The notes: generated from the sequence alone by a model not told the origin. Shown: positions 34,836 through 44,503, counted from the stretch's first letter. The stretch: DNA of 64,000 bases from Pyrinomonadaceae bacterium (GCA_019694355.1 JAIBCB010000004.1:124001-188000), one strand, 5' to 3'. Translations and numbers: made by a program.

Positions 34836-34867
34836 AAAAAGGCTCCGACCTCGGGGCCTTTTTTTTC
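34836..34867 (+). terminator. Rho-independent terminator after the OB-fold lipoprotein gene
   Basis: The stem AAAGGCtCCG/CGGgGCCTTT is followed by a run of eight T, 23 bp after the stop codon and just before the dioxygenase gene. Confidence 0.85.
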
Positions 34868-34891
34868 CGAATTCTGGTGTATCATTCAAGA

Positions 34892-35413
34892 ATGATCCGG
34901 CGGCCTTTCAACTTCAAGAATTGGATCGATGAGCATAGGCATTTGCTTAAGCCGCCCGTTGGGAACAAATGCGTCTATGCGGATGACGATTTTATCGTGA
35001 TGGTCGTCGGCGGGCCGAATTCGCGGAAAGACTATCACTGGGACGAGGGCGAAGAGCTTTTTTACCAGCTTGAAGGCGACATAAAGGTGCACATCCAGGA
35101 AGACGGCAAGGCGGTCGAGGTCCCGATCCGCGAAGGCGAGATGTTCCTGCTTCCGCCGCGCGTTCCGCACAATCCGATCCGAGGCGAAAACACGGTCGGC
35201 CTTGTCATCGAACGCAAACGCCGTACCGGCGAACACGATGGCCTGATGTGGTTTTGCGAAAACTGCAACGAAAAACTCTACGAAGAATATTTCCAACTCA
35301 CCGACATCATCAATCAATTCCAAACTGTCTTCAAACGCTTCTACGGCGACGAAAACCTTCGAACCTGCAATAAATGCGGCACCGTGATGGAACCACCGCC
35401 GGTTGTTAGCTAA
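34892..35413 (+). CDS. nbaC: 3-Hydroxyanthranilate 3,4-dioxygenase
   Basis: The enzyme opens the ring of 3-hydroxyanthranilate to 2-amino-3-carboxymuconate semialdehyde in the kynurenine pathway. This 173-residue cupin shows the iron ligands in YHWDEGEELFYQLEGD (His, Glu) and RVPHNP (His), and the substrate-binding arginines in SRKDYH and NPIRGE. The C-terminus has the rubredoxin-like second metal site of bacterial forms: CENCNEKLY and CNKCGT. It lies between a terminator and the brn genes, away from the other kynurenine genes, but on the same strand as kynU and kmo. Confidence 0.94.
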   Translation: MIRRPFNFKNWIDEHRHLLKPPVGNKCVYADDDFIVMVVGGPNSRKDYHWDEGEELFYQLEGDIKVHIQEDGKAVEVPIREGEMFLLPPRVPHNPIRGENTVGLVIERKRRTGEHDGLMWFCENCNEKLYEEYFQLTDIINQFQTVFKRFYGDENLRTCNKCGTVMEPPPVVS

Positions 35414-35419
35414 TAATTC

Positions 35420-35446
35420 TTGACATACATATATTATACATATAAC
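35420..35446 (+). promoter_or_regulatory. Candidate brn promoter
   Basis: TTGACA (35420-35425) lies 15 bases before TATAAC (35441-35446) in an AT-rich, partly repetitive stretch (ATATATTATACATAT) just before the brnT start. In type II toxin-antitoxin systems such sites are usually autorepressed; that is an inference here. Confidence 0.45.
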
Positions 35447-35448
35447 CT

Positions 35449-35728
35449 ATGTTTGTATGGGACGAGGCAAAACGCCGAAGAGTCATCAGAGAGCATCGCG
35501 CGGATTTTGCTCTGCTGACTGACGCTTTTGACGACGCTTATGGGGTATATTTCGAGGATTTGAAACATTCGACCGATGCGGAAAGCACGATTTGACCTTA
35601 TCGCCTTTTCATCTCAGTATGGCTTGGTCTATGTAACATTCATATACGAGAACACCGATATTCGCCTGATCACAGCACGGAAGGCCGAAAAGTGGATGAT
35701 GACGGAGTATGAGCAATATAAAAAGTAA
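35449..35728 (+). pseudogene. brnT: BrnT-family toxin gene, frameshifted
   Basis: Frame 1 from the ATG at 35449 reads MFVWDEAKRRRVIREHR and DDAYGVYFEDLKHSTDAES, matching the BrnT start, then hits TGA at 35593. A second frame continues the family without a gap in meaning: RFDLIAFSSQYGL, VTFIYENTDIRLITARKAEK, ending at 35728. One extra base near 35585-35590 explains the switch. BrnT is a ribonuclease toxin with an RNase-like fold; here it should be inactive unless the shift is a sequencing error. It overlaps brnA by 20 bp. Confidence 0.85.
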
Positions 35729-36035
35729 GGACTACGAATATCTCGAAACTTCAAGAGAGGCTGCTGATCGTGGCCTTAGGCGGATAACGCGGCCGGCGTT
35801 TGTAGATAAAGCCGTCAGGAAAAGCAAGAGCCGTATTACCATTTACCTGGATGCCGACATCGTTGATCACTTTAAAAAGCAGACAAAGAATGGTTCGGTA
35901 GGATATCAAACACTTATCAATCAAGCACTTCGCGAAAAGATCGACACCCCAACGGCCATTGATGATCCTATTGAAAAACTGCTAAAAGATAAAAAGATCC
36001 TTCGCCGTTTGAAGTCGAGTCTGAAAGGGGTGTAG
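35709..36035 (+). CDS. brnA: BrnA-family antitoxin
   Basis: The 108-residue protein has the BrnA ribbon-helix-helix region KSRITIYLDADIVDHFKKQT and GYQTLINQALREKI. BrnA neutralises the BrnT ribonuclease and represses its own promoter. The frame is intact while the toxin is broken. A C-terminal extension (PIEKLLKDKKILRRLKSSLK) is charged. Confidence 0.9.
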   Translation: MSNIKSKDYEYLETSREAADRGLRRITRPAFVDKAVRKSKSRITIYLDADIVDHFKKQTKNGSVGYQTLINQALREKIDTPTAIDDPIEKLLKDKKILRRLKSSLKGV

Positions 36036-36065
36036 GTCGATCGTTTCTCGAAGTGGCCTGATCAA

Positions 36066-36305
36066 ATGAAGCAACAGGCCGGACGGCACAAAGACCTGAT
36101 CGATATTGATCGGATGCAAATGAAGAAAGTTGATTATTCTTCAGAAGCAATTACGCGCCGGCTTCGTCAAACGGAACATCTACGTCGGCTGAGTTTATCA
36201 CTCATGAAGGCCAAAAAGGCTTCACGGCGAGAAACAGCATGCTCAAGCTTTGGCGAGAACCGCGGATGGTGCATCGACAAGAAGAAGCGAAGACTAGCCA
36301 CTTGA
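36066..36305 (+). CDS. Doubtful small open frame, possible gene fragment
   Basis: The 79-residue frame (RHKDLIDIDRMQMKK, TRRLRQTEHLRRLSLSLMKA) is basic. Codons just upstream of the ATG stay in frame to a TAG near 36033 (RFSKWPDQ), so it may be the tail of a longer, lost gene. The stretch AGRHKDLIDI resembles the C-terminus of some nucleotidyltransferase-like proteins, but this is weak. It lies directly behind the brn pair and has no clear SD. Confidence 0.3.
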   Translation: MKQQAGRHKDLIDIDRMQMKKVDYSSEAITRRLRQTEHLRRLSLSLMKAKKASRRETACSSFGENRGWCIDKKKRRLAT

Positions 36306-36345
36306 TTTCCGCGTTAACAGGTTCGCTTCTCTTTTCACAGTTGTT

Positions 36346-37836
36346 ATGACAAAAGAATTGCTTTTTGTTCTGGCATTTCTCGCCCTAGCTTCGATTTTTG
36401 CGCTGGAGGCAGATGCCTGTTCATGCGTGCGTGCCGAAACTTGCGAATACGCATCGAGGGCGGACTCGGTTTTCGTCGGGAAAGTTGTCGACGTTGCAGA
36501 GGTCGTTAGAACAGTCAAGAGTCGAGTCTTACCGGTCGGCGGCGATTGGGAAGAGGAGGTTAGGCAAGAGCACCGGCAAGTCTCAAAGATGCTTATTGAA
36601 GAGAGCTTCCTCGGACGCGAAGCAAAGGAAATCCTAATTGAAACGGAGTTGTCGAGTAGTTGCGCCTTTCCCTTAAGTCTGGGTGCAACTTATATGGCTT
36701 ACGCTCATAAAAGCGATACTACGCAGAATTTGATGACGGGCTTCTGTTCGGGGACCAAACCTATTTTGCACGCCGCGAAAGAACTTGAAGAGCTTCGCGC
36801 AGAACGAGGAAAGCTATCGACCGTTTCTGGAAAGGTGGGATTTGGTACCTTTGGCCGCCTCGATCCTCGTCAATTGAAGAAATTCGGCGTTACTAGCGTC
36901 AGACTGATCGGAACTGGAAGCACTAAGCAAGAAAACATTGGAAGTGACGGCACGTTTCGATTCCGCGGCGTCCCATCCGGAGAGTATCGGCTTGAGGTTC
37001 TGCTTCCCGAATCGCTAATCGTCGATGGCGAGTACAACGAAGAGATCGCAGAGGAACTAGAGATAAAAGATCAAAGGCTCTTTTCGGTTAGCGGAATCGG
37101 TTGTGTAATGAAGCAACTGCCGATCCGGGAGAACGGTAGGATCACTGGACGGTTGCTTGACGAACGAGGCGGGCCGATCGAGGACGTGCAGGTAACGGCC
37201 ATCCCGATAGGAAAGGATGGAAAGCCGATCCGGCAAGACGAGCCTTGTTACGACACCGATACCTGTGTGTCTTCGAAAGAAGACGGAACCTACGTTATCA
37301 AAGGCCTGAAGCCTGGCCGCTATCTGATCGGTATAAGGTTGGATGACTACATTTGTAACGACTGCGCAGATTCGGAATACAAGAAAACGCTATATCCGGG
37401 AGTGGCCAGCGAAACGCGCGCAACACCAATCGTCGTCGGGTTCGGCAACCTTGTAGAGAAGATCGATCTGAAGTTGACTTCACGGTATGTCCAGCGAAAG
37501 ATCAATGGGATCGTCGTGTTCAAGGATGGTAGACCGGCCGCAAACATTAACGTTCGATACGTCGCGAGGACGCCCGATTTGAAGCGAAATGGAATCACTT
37601 TCATAAAGACGGACGCTAATGGCCACTTCTCAATAGATGTCTATGAGGGACACGCTTATATGGTCGGGGCGGTCACCGATGGACGTGACGCGAACACGCC
37701 TTTGGAAGCCAAGGCAGCGGTAATAAAAATCAACCCGGGAAAAAACCCTGACGATCTTCGCTTGGTTCTCGACCAGACCGGAACGGATGATGACTATTCC
37801 GACTTCGACATCGGAAACGAGCGCATGAAAAACTGA
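36346..37836 (+). CDS. Secreted protein with NTR/TIMP-like start and carboxypeptidase-regulatory-like repeats
   Basis: The 496-residue protein has a signal peptide (LLFVLAFLALASIFALEADA). The mature protein begins CSCVRAETCEYASRADSVFV, the C-x-C start of netrin/TIMP-like domains, followed by GKVVDVAE. The C-terminal half has carboxypeptidase-regulatory-like (CnaB/SdrD-type) beta folds: IGSDGTFRFRGVPSGEYRLE, SKEDGTYVIKGLKPGRYLIG and TDANGHFSIDVYEGHAY. It is probably an extracytoplasmic binding or inhibitor-like protein. Function is not known. It converges with the CocE-type hydrolase gene, the stops lying 1 bp apart. Confidence 0.8.
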   Translation: MTKELLFVLAFLALASIFALEADACSCVRAETCEYASRADSVFVGKVVDVAEVVRTVKSRVLPVGGDWEEEVRQEHRQVSKMLIEESFLGREAKEILIETELSSSCAFPLSLGATYMAYAHKSDTTQNLMTGFCSGTKPILHAAKELEELRAERGKLSTVSGKVGFGTFGRLDPRQLKKFGVTSVRLIGTGSTKQENIGSDGTFRFRGVPSGEYRLEVLLPESLIVDGEYNEEIAEELEIKDQRLFSVSGIGCVMKQLPIRENGRITGRLLDERGGPIEDVQVTAIPIGKDGKPIRQDEPCYDTDTCVSSKEDGTYVIKGLKPGRYLIGIRLDDYICNDCADSEYKKTLYPGVASETRATPIVVGFGNLVEKIDLKLTSRYVQRKINGIVVFKDGRPAANINVRYVARTPDLKRNGITFIKTDANGHFSIDVYEGHAYMVGAVTDGRDANTPLEAKAAVIKINPGKNPDDLRLVLDQTGTDDDYSDFDIGNERMKN

Positions 37837-37837
37837 A

Positions 37838-39799
37838 CTACTTCTTCCGCACTACCGAGATCGTAACGCTTGACGGATACTGTTTCGAATGATGGACGGC
37901 GTTGGTTGCGATGACGCCTTTTGTTTCGCTGAAGTTGTCGCCGCCGGTGTTCATATTTCGGTCGAAGCGTGGGAAATTGCTCGACGAGATCTCGATCCGG
38001 ATGCGATGCCCCGCCGCGAAGTAGTTGCTTGTGGTCATCGGCTGAAAGCTGAATTTGTAGACCTTGTTCGGCTCCATCCACGCAAGCGGCCTTGTGTAGC
38101 CGTCGCGATAACGCATCCGCTGGATGGTCTCGTCGAGATTCCAAGCCTTGCCGTTCTCGTCCACGTCTATGAGTTTTACTGTAAAGTCTGTGTCCTTCGC
38201 GCTCGATGAAACATAGAGCGTCACGTCGATCGGGCCGCTCAGTTCAAAGCCTTCTTTGAGCGGTTCGGTCGTGTAAACGAGGATGTCGTTCCGCTCTTCC
38301 ATCTTCGTCTGGTCGAAAGAACCGCCTTGAACTGCGTTGCCCGTGCAGCAAACATTGCCGCCGTATGACGGAACAGGGTTCATCGGGTCGTATGTGAAAC
38401 TGTCAGGTGAATCCGTCGCGGGCGAGGCCGAAGTTAACAGACCGTCGCCTTTAAGGCTGTTCGCATTACCGCCGCTCGAAAGGTAGAACGTCATCGGTTC
38501 CGCACCGGCCGGCGGCCACGATTCAGACGACTGCCATTTGTTGCTGCCCATCGTGAAGTAGCGCACCTTCGGCCATTTCGTGATGTCGTTGCCTTCGCGT
38601 TTCCCTTTCAGGAAATAATCGAACCAGCCCCACGTCAACGCGCTGTAATCGAGCCTTGCATCGCCGACGCTCCGCTGGCCGACGACCGTGTTCTCTGTCG
38701 CCCGAGTGTAGCTGCAATGCAGAGTCGGAGCGATCACCGCGTACTGCTGATCGGCGATCTCAGGCCTTGCGGTCTTTCGAACGTGGTTGTAAAGAGCGAG
38801 GTTCGGGCCGACCGATACGTCGTACCACGACATGAACCAAAATCCGGGGATGTTGATCTTCATATTGTCGTGGAATAGGCCGCCCTTGTACCATGCGGGA
38901 TCGTTCGGCGTACGCTCGATCATCGCACCGCCGGTCGCGTTCGGCATCTTGTCAGCAAAGATGCCCTTTGGTCCGTCAACGGCCTTCATAATGTCCTTGA
39001 CCGGCAGATGCCGAAGGGCCTGTGACCAATCGACGCGCGGAGATTGCTGTGCAAGATCGAACGACTTCGACGCGCGGATCAGATCTTCCTGCGATGTGTT
39101 CGCCGGAAACATCGGCCGCACCTGATTCTGCTCACCATAGAGCCAAGCGATGAAAAGCATCTGCACCGCACCGCCGCGATACCAATTTCCCTGCTCATAA
39201 TATGGCCCGACGCGGCCGACACCCGCACCGAAGCCTTGTGCGATCATCGTCGTAAATCCCGGAACATTCTGCGCTGCCACCGCCGGCTGCCATTCCGCCG
39301 TGGATGAACAGCCGATCGTGCCGAGCTTGCCGTCCGACCACGGCCGCGTGGTGAGATATTTGATCGCATCCTCGCCATCGGTGAGCGGCGGCCCGAGGAT
39401 GTCGTAATTTCCTTCGGAGAAGAAATGCCCGCGTTCATTCATTATCACGTACGCGTAGCCGCGTTTTACGGCTTCGAGCACGGTCGTCATATCGCGTGGG
39501 GCACCGAGCCGAACGTCCCACCAGTTAAAGTTGTACGGCGTACGCGAAAAGATCGTCGGGTAATGTGCGCTGTTGTCCTTCGGGCGGTAAATATCGGCCT
39601 GCACACGCGTGCCATCGCGCATCGGCACCATCACCTTGCGGTCGATGACCGCGATCGATTGAAGTTCCGCCTCGATCGCATTGCGTTTGGCCTTTAGAGC
39701 CTCGGTGTCTTGCTGCGGCGGAGGTTGAGCGATGGCTGCCGCAAAAGCGGCGAGCATCACGGCAATAAGGGCGAATGTTTTTGGAAGCGCGTTCTTCAT
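37838..39799 (-). CDS. CocE/NonD-family hydrolase, secreted
   Basis: The 653-residue protein has a signal peptide ([19 protein letters not shown]) and an alpha/beta-hydrolase of the X-Pro dipeptidyl-peptidase S15 / CocE type. Family regions include [35 protein letters not shown] and the nucleophile serine in [19 protein letters not shown]. The usual acid residue lies in [13 protein letters not shown], and the C-terminal jelly-roll begins near [16 protein letters not shown]. It would cleave acyl-ester or peptide bonds outside the cytoplasm; the substrate is unknown. Confidence 0.92.
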   Translation of the reverse strand: MKNALPKTFALIAVMLAAFAAAIAQPPPQQDTEALKAKRNAIEAELQSIAVIDRKVMVPMRDGTRVQADIYRPKDNSAHYPTIFSRTPYNFNWWDVRLGAPRDMTTVLEAVKRGYAYVIMNERGHFFSEGNYDILGPPLTDGEDAIKYLTTRPWSDGKLGTIGCSSTAEWQPAVAAQNVPGFTTMIAQGFGAGVGRVGPYYEQGNWYRGGAVQMLFIAWLYGEQNQVRPMFPANTSQEDLIRASKSFDLAQQSPRVDWSQALRHLPVKDIMKAVDGPKGIFADKMPNATGGAMIERTPNDPAWYKGGLFHDNMKINIPGFWFMSWYDVSVGPNLALYNHVRKTARPEIADQQYAVIAPTLHCSYTRATENTVVGQRSVGDARLDYSALTWGWFDYFLKGKREGNDITKWPKVRYFTMGSNKWQSSESWPPAGAEPMTFYLSSGGNANSLKGDGLLTSASPATDSPDSFTYDPMNPVPSYGGNVCCTGNAVQGGSFDQTKMEERNDILVYTTEPLKEGFELSGPIDVTLYVSSSAKDTDFTVKLIDVDENGKAWNLDETIQRMRYRDGYTRPLAWMEPNKVYKFSFQPMTTSNYFAAGHRIRIEISSSNFPRFDRNMNTGGDNFSETKGVIATNAVHHSKQYPSSVTISVVRKK

Positions 39800-39945
39800 C
39801 CGATCTCTCCTGAAAATTCGATTGTTGGCGGTACGTTAAATATTACCGCTCAGAGCGAGGTTTTGCTAACGCTCACGGGATCGAAAGTACCGAGGGCTCG
39901 GCACGAAAATACCCGCGATAAAAGATTTGCGGATTTTCCGATAGA

Positions 39946-40971
39946 ATGGGTCTGATGCTAAAGATCGACGTTCACACGCACATCCTTCCACGCGATATTC
40001 CACGCTGGCAAGACAGCTTCGGCTACGGGGGATTTATTCATCTGGATCACATAGATGCATGTTCGGCAACGATGATGCGCGATGACGGCCATCGTTTTCG
40101 CGAGATTCAGGACAACTGCTGGTCGCCTGAACGGCGTATCGAAGAAATGGAAACTGCGGGCGTCGGTGTACAAGTTCTCTCGACCGTTCCCGTGATGTTC
40201 AGCTATTGGGCAAAGCCCGAGGACGGCCTCTCGGTCGCAAGGTTCCTGAACGACGATATAGCGGAGCACGTCGCACGTTTCCCGAAACGCTTTATCGGCC
40301 TTGCGACGCTGCCGATGCAGGCTCCTGAGCTTGCATTAAAGGAACTCGAGCGATGCAAGGCGAACGGCTTTGCCGGCATCGAGATCGGCACGAACATCAA
40401 TCAATTGAACCTTAGCGAACCGCAGTTCTTCGACATTTTCGCGGCCTGCGAAGAGCTTGGGATGGCCGTTTTCGTCCATCCGTGGGAGATGATGGGGCAG
40501 GCCGATATGCAGAAATATTGGCTTCCGTGGCTGGTCGGAATGCCCGCGGAATCGTCTCGTGCGATCTGCTCTCTGATATTTTCCGGCGTGCTCGAAAGGC
40601 TGCCGCGGCTCAGAATATTGTTCGCTCACGGCGGCGGTTCGTTCCCCGCGACGCTCGGCCGCATCGAACACGGATTCAATGTCCGCCCCGACCTTTGCGC
40701 GGTCGATAATCCGCACAGCCCGCGGAAATATCTCAACCGGATGTATTTCGATTCGCTTGTTCACGAACGGTCGAAACTCGAATTCCTGATCGCACTCGTC
40801 GGCTCAGATCAGATAGCACTCGGCAGCGATTATCCGTTTCCGCTCGGTGAAGAAACGCCCGGCAGCCTTATCGAATCGCTTGACCTTGACGATGCGATCA
40901 AAGAAATGCTGCTCCACGGAGCCGCCCTCAATTGGCTCGATCTGGACAAGGCGGATTTTCTCGCTTCATAA
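39946..40971 (+). CDS. nbaD: 2-Amino-3-carboxymuconate-6-semialdehyde decarboxylase
   Basis: ACMSD decarboxylates the product of 3-hydroxyanthranilate dioxygenase and diverts it from quinolinate (NAD) toward catabolism. The 341-residue amidohydrolase has zinc ligands in KIDVHTHILPRDIPRWQDSF (HxH), the family RIEEMETAGVGVQVLSTVP, MAVFVHPWEMMGQADMQKYW, and ILFAHGGGSFPATLGRIEHG, plus the aspartate in ALGSDYPFPLGE. An ATG at 39955 fits the usual family start (MLKIDVHTH) equally well. It converges with the PLP decarboxylase gene, 8 bp apart. Confidence 0.93.
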   Translation: MGLMLKIDVHTHILPRDIPRWQDSFGYGGFIHLDHIDACSATMMRDDGHRFREIQDNCWSPERRIEEMETAGVGVQVLSTVPVMFSYWAKPEDGLSVARFLNDDIAEHVARFPKRFIGLATLPMQAPELALKELERCKANGFAGIEIGTNINQLNLSEPQFFDIFAACEELGMAVFVHPWEMMGQADMQKYWLPWLVGMPAESSRAICSLIFSGVLERLPRLRILFAHGGGSFPATLGRIEHGFNVRPDLCAVDNPHSPRKYLNRMYFDSLVHERSKLEFLIALVGSDQIALGSDYPFPLGEETPGSLIESLDLDDAIKEMLLHGAALNWLDLDKADFLAS

Positions 40972-40978
40972 AGCTTCG

Positions 40979-42349
40979 TTACTCCATTGTTGCGAGGATA
41001 CCGCGGATGTCATCCTCGGTCGTGTCCGGATTGATGAAGCAGAAGCGGGCGACGGTCTCAAAACCGCCGGACGCTCGTGATTTTGTCGGCGTAACGAGCG
41101 CGTAGCCGCTCTTGTGGTTGCGATGAGTCCACGCGTTGTAATCCTCAGGTTTCCAGCCCTTCCGCCTAAATAGAACGCACGAGAGGCTCGGTTCCCGAAC
41201 GAGTTCGACGTGCGGTGCCGACGTGATCATTCGGCCCGCGATCTGGGCGAGTTCAATGCCTCGCTCGATCGCTTCGGTGTAACGATCCGTGCCGTGCATC
41301 GCGAGCGAGAACCAGAGCGGCAGCCCGCGAAGCCGACGCGTCAACTGTATCTGATAATCTGCCGGATTGAATCCGCTCGCCTCGCCCGTCGCGATCTCAA
41401 GATACGCCGCTCCCTGCGTGTGCACACGGCGTGCGATCGACGGATCGCGGTAGATGACGGCTCCGCAATCGTATGGCGAGAAGAACCATTTGTGCGGATC
41501 GATCGTCACACTGTCGGCATTCTCGATCCCTCTGAACAGATGCCTGACCGACGGGGCCGCCAACGCACCGCCGCCATACGCTGCGTCGATATGAAACCAG
41601 ATCCCCTCACGCCGTGCGATCTTCGAAATGCCGTCAAGATCGTCGATGATCCCGGCATTCGTCGTGCCGCCGGTCGCAATGATCGCAAACAGGCGTTCTC
41701 TGTCTTCAGGTGAAAGAGCCGCAAGTTCAGCTTCAAGATGCTCGGCCTCTAAACGCCCTTCGGTCTCGACACAAATGATATCCGCGTCCATCACCATCGC
41801 CATGCTCTTCACCGAAGAATGGGCACCGTCCGATGTGATGATCAGGCCGCGTGTGCGTTCTTGCGCCGGTTCGCGTTCTCGCCATGCTCCGCGTGCTGCG
41901 ACGATCGCGGAAAGATTCGCCGTCGTGCCGCCGCTCGTAAAAACGCCGAACGCTCCTTTTGGTAAGCCGGTCAGCGAGACGAGATATTTCATTGCCTGGT
42001 TCTCGGCCCAGATGCCGCCGGCACCCTCCATCCAATACGCACCATGGATGCTCGATGCCGCAGTAACAAGGTCGAACATAATGCCAGCACGCGTCGGTGA
42101 GGCAGGCACAAAGGCGAGATGGCGCGGATGGTCGATCGAGACGCTCGATTCAAGAAGCACGTCGCGGAAGATCTTAAATGCGTTCTCGCCGCCGATGCCT
42201 TTTGGCGTGATGGTCTCGCCGGCAAGCTCGTCAAGCTCAGCCTCGCTTTTCGGATAGCCAAGCTTCGGATCGGTCGCCGTCACCCTTCGGATGGCGTACT
42301 TGATAACGTCGAGCGACATCTCGACAACCTCGATATCGATATTGTGCAT
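40979..42349 (-). CDS. PLP-dependent group II decarboxylase (aromatic amino acid type)
   Basis: The 456-residue enzyme is a group II decarboxylase: WMEGAGGIWAENQAMKYLVS, FGVFTSGGTTANLSAIVAAR, AIIATGGTTNAGIIDDL, the cofactor stacking and Asp region WFHIDAAYGGGALAAPS, and the PLP lysine in SVTIDPHKWFF. Such enzymes decarboxylate tryptophan, Dopa, tyrosine or aspartate/glutamate. Its position inside the kynurenine set suggests an aromatic or kynurenine-type substrate, but sequence alone does not decide. It is divergent from kynU with 84 bp between starts. Confidence 0.92.
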   Translation of the reverse strand: MHNIDIEVVEMSLDVIKYAIRRVTATDPKLGYPKSEAELDELAGETITPKGIGGENAFKIFRDVLLESSVSIDHPRHLAFVPASPTRAGIMFDLVTAASSIHGAYWMEGAGGIWAENQAMKYLVSLTGLPKGAFGVFTSGGTTANLSAIVAARGAWREREPAQERTRGLIITSDGAHSSVKSMAMVMDADIICVETEGRLEAEHLEAELAALSPEDRERLFAIIATGGTTNAGIIDDLDGISKIARREGIWFHIDAAYGGGALAAPSVRHLFRGIENADSVTIDPHKWFFSPYDCGAVIYRDPSIARRVHTQGAAYLEIATGEASGFNPADYQIQLTRRLRGLPLWFSLAMHGTDRYTEAIERGIELAQIAGRMITSAPHVELVREPSLSCVLFRRKGWKPEDYNAWTHRNHKSGYALVTPTKSRASGGFETVARFCFINPDTTEDDIRGILATME

Positions 42350-42433
42350 ACGGCTAAAGTATAGCGAAATGTCGCCTTACGCTCTTGTCATATTTTTATA
42401 ATCGCGGGTTTTCTATTAAATTAGTCGGAGACG

Positions 42434-43699
42434 ATGAGTGAGATGAGTATTGATCCTGAGGCCGAATGTGCCGCCTCTTTGGACGAAGCAGACAGCCTAA
42501 AGAATTTTCGCGGGCGATTCCTTATTCCAAAGGCCGCCGATGGACGCGACGCGATCTACCTCACGGGCAATTCGCTCGGGCTCCAGCCAAAAACAACGCG
42601 TGCTTACATCGAAGCTGAGCTTGATGATTGGGCTCGGCTCGGCGTCGAAGGCCACCTTCACGCTGCACACCCGTGGCTTCCCTATCACGAATTTCTGACC
42701 GAAAAGATGGCTCGCGTCGTCGGTGCAAAACCGATCGAGACGGTCGTGATGAATTCGCTGACCGTGAACCTGCACCTGATGCTCGTATCTTTCTATCGGC
42801 CGGAAGGCAGACGAAGAAAGATCATCATCGAAAAGGGTGCGTTTCCGTCAGACAGATACGCGGTCGAATCGCAATTGAAGTTTCACTCAGTTGCTGATGG
42901 CCTGATCGAGCTTGCGCCACGCGACGGCGAAGCGACCTTGCGCACCGATGACATTCTCGATGCGATCGAACGCACCGGCGACGAACTCGCTCTCGTAATG
43001 CTCGGCGGCGTCAATTACTACACCGGACAGGCGTTCGATATAGAGGCGATCACCGCTGCGGGACATCGTGCAGGTGCGATCGTCGGGTTTGACCTTGCAC
43101 ACGCAGCGGGAAATCTCGAACTTCGCCTGCACGATTCCAACGCGGATTTTGCCGTCTGGTGTTCATACAAATATCTGAACGCGGGCCCCGGCGGCATCGC
43201 CGGAGCCTTTGTCCACGAGCGACACGCGCGCGATCTTGAGCGGCCGCGATTTGCCGGTTGGTGGGGACACGACAAAGTGACACGCTTCCTGATGGGGCGG
43301 GATTTCGTGCCCCTCGAAGGAGCCGAAGGCTGGCAGATCTCGAACCCGCCCATCTTCCAGTTGGCGGCACTACGAGCTTCGCTCGATATCTTTGATGAGG
43401 CGACGATGTCCGCCTTGCGGGCGAAGTCTGAAAAGCTGACCGCACATCTCGAACGGCTGCTCAGAGAGATCGGCTCCGACCGGATCGAGATCATTACGCC
43501 GACCGATCCGCAGCAGCGAGGCTGCCAGCTTTCTATTCGCGTAAAGGACGCAAAACGCGGCCTTTTTGATGCGATCACATGTCGCGGCGTGATCGCCGAT
43601 TGGCGTGAACCGGACGTCATACGCGTCGCCCCCGTGCCGCTCTATAATACATTCAGGGACGCCGAAGATTTTGCAAAGATGCTTAAGGAATGTTTGTAA
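42434..43699 (+). CDS. kynU: Kynureninase
   Basis: KynU cleaves kynurenine or 3-hydroxykynurenine to (3-hydroxy)anthranilate and alanine with PLP. The 421-residue sequence has IYLTGNSLGLQPKTTRAYIE, WARLGVEGHLHAAHPWLPYH, the cofactor region IVGFDLAHAAGNLELRLHD, and the PLP lysine in FAVWCSYKYLNAGPGGIAGA. FAGWWGHDKVTRFLMG and the C-terminal GVIADWREPDVIRVAPVPLY are also typical. It heads a run kynU-yggS-kmo with gaps of 18 and 51 bp. Confidence 0.95.
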   Translation: MSEMSIDPEAECAASLDEADSLKNFRGRFLIPKAADGRDAIYLTGNSLGLQPKTTRAYIEAELDDWARLGVEGHLHAAHPWLPYHEFLTEKMARVVGAKPIETVVMNSLTVNLHLMLVSFYRPEGRRRKIIIEKGAFPSDRYAVESQLKFHSVADGLIELAPRDGEATLRTDDILDAIERTGDELALVMLGGVNYYTGQAFDIEAITAAGHRAGAIVGFDLAHAAGNLELRLHDSNADFAVWCSYKYLNAGPGGIAGAFVHERHARDLERPRFAGWWGHDKVTRFLMGRDFVPLEGAEGWQISNPPIFQLAALRASLDIFDEATMSALRAKSEKLTAHLERLLREIGSDRIEIITPTDPQQRGCQLSIRVKDAKRGLFDAITCRGVIADWREPDVIRVAPVPLYNTFRDAEDFAKMLKECL

Positions 43700-43717
43700 A
43701 AGTAAATTCGTTGAAGT

Positions 43718-44452
43718 ATGAGCGAACACATCGCTGAAAACATCGCAGTCATTCAAGGTCGCATCGAAGATGCCTGTAAGGCGAGCGGGCGAGATCCCGG
43801 CGAGGTCAAACTGCTGCTCGCAACGAAGACCGTTTCTGCCGAGCGGATCAAGATCGCCTTCGGTGCAGGCGTTACATTGATCGCCGAGAACAAGGTGCAG
43901 GAGCTGAAGGAAAAGTTCGCCGCTCTGAAAGACTCGCCGCACACAAAGCATTTCATCGGGCATTTGCAGACCAACAAGATCAAGGATCTCTTGAAGTGCG
44001 AAGTTGCCTGCATCGAATCGCTCGACCGCCTGGACCTTGCAGAGAAACTGCAGCAGCGTCTTGAGTTCGAGGACAAAACGATCGAGGCGTTGATCCAGGT
44101 GAATACTTCGTTCGAAGAGAGCAAGTTCGGTGTAAGCCCCGAAGATGCCGTCGAACTCGTAAAGCAAGTCTCGCAATTCGACCGTATCAAGATAAAAGGC
44201 CTTATGACGATCGGCCTTTTCAGCGACGAGATCGAACGGGTGCGTAAGTGCTTTCGCCTGCTCAAAGATATTCAGCAGCAGATAATCGCGTTGGAGATTC
44301 CCAATGTCGAAATGCGTGAATTATCGATGGGAATGAGCGGCGATCTTGAGGCCGCGATCGAAGAAGGAGCGACCATCGTCCGCGTCGGCACCGCGATCTT
44401 TGGCGAGAGGATATATTCCGACAGCTATTATTGGAACGAAAATAAGAATTGA
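43718..44452 (+). CDS. yggS: YggS-family PLP homeostasis protein
   Basis: The 244-residue protein has the fold-type III PLP-binding features of YggS/PROSC: LLLATKTVSAERI with the PLP lysine, HFIGHLQTNKIKDLLK, NTSFEESKFGVSPEDA and LSMGMSGDLEAAIEEGATIV. These proteins carry PLP and balance the vitamin B6 pool; they have no proven catalytic role. Its place between kynureninase and kynurenine monooxygenase, with a PLP decarboxylase divergent, suggests a local need for PLP supply. Confidence 0.95.
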   Translation: MSEHIAENIAVIQGRIEDACKASGRDPGEVKLLLATKTVSAERIKIAFGAGVTLIAENKVQELKEKFAALKDSPHTKHFIGHLQTNKIKDLLKCEVACIESLDRLDLAEKLQQRLEFEDKTIEALIQVNTSFEESKFGVSPEDAVELVKQVSQFDRIKIKGLMTIGLFSDEIERVRKCFRLLKDIQQQIIALEIPNVEMRELSMGMSGDLEAAIEEGATIVRVGTAIFGERIYSDSYYWNENKN

Positions 44453-44503
44453 GCACGAGTTTTTTTGCGCCGCATATAGACCGCAGCGGTCAAGAATCAA
44501 TAT

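Noticed and set aside
35585..35595. Programmed frameshift in brnT
   Set aside because: No slippery heptamer or downstream structure is evident; decay or a base error is simpler.
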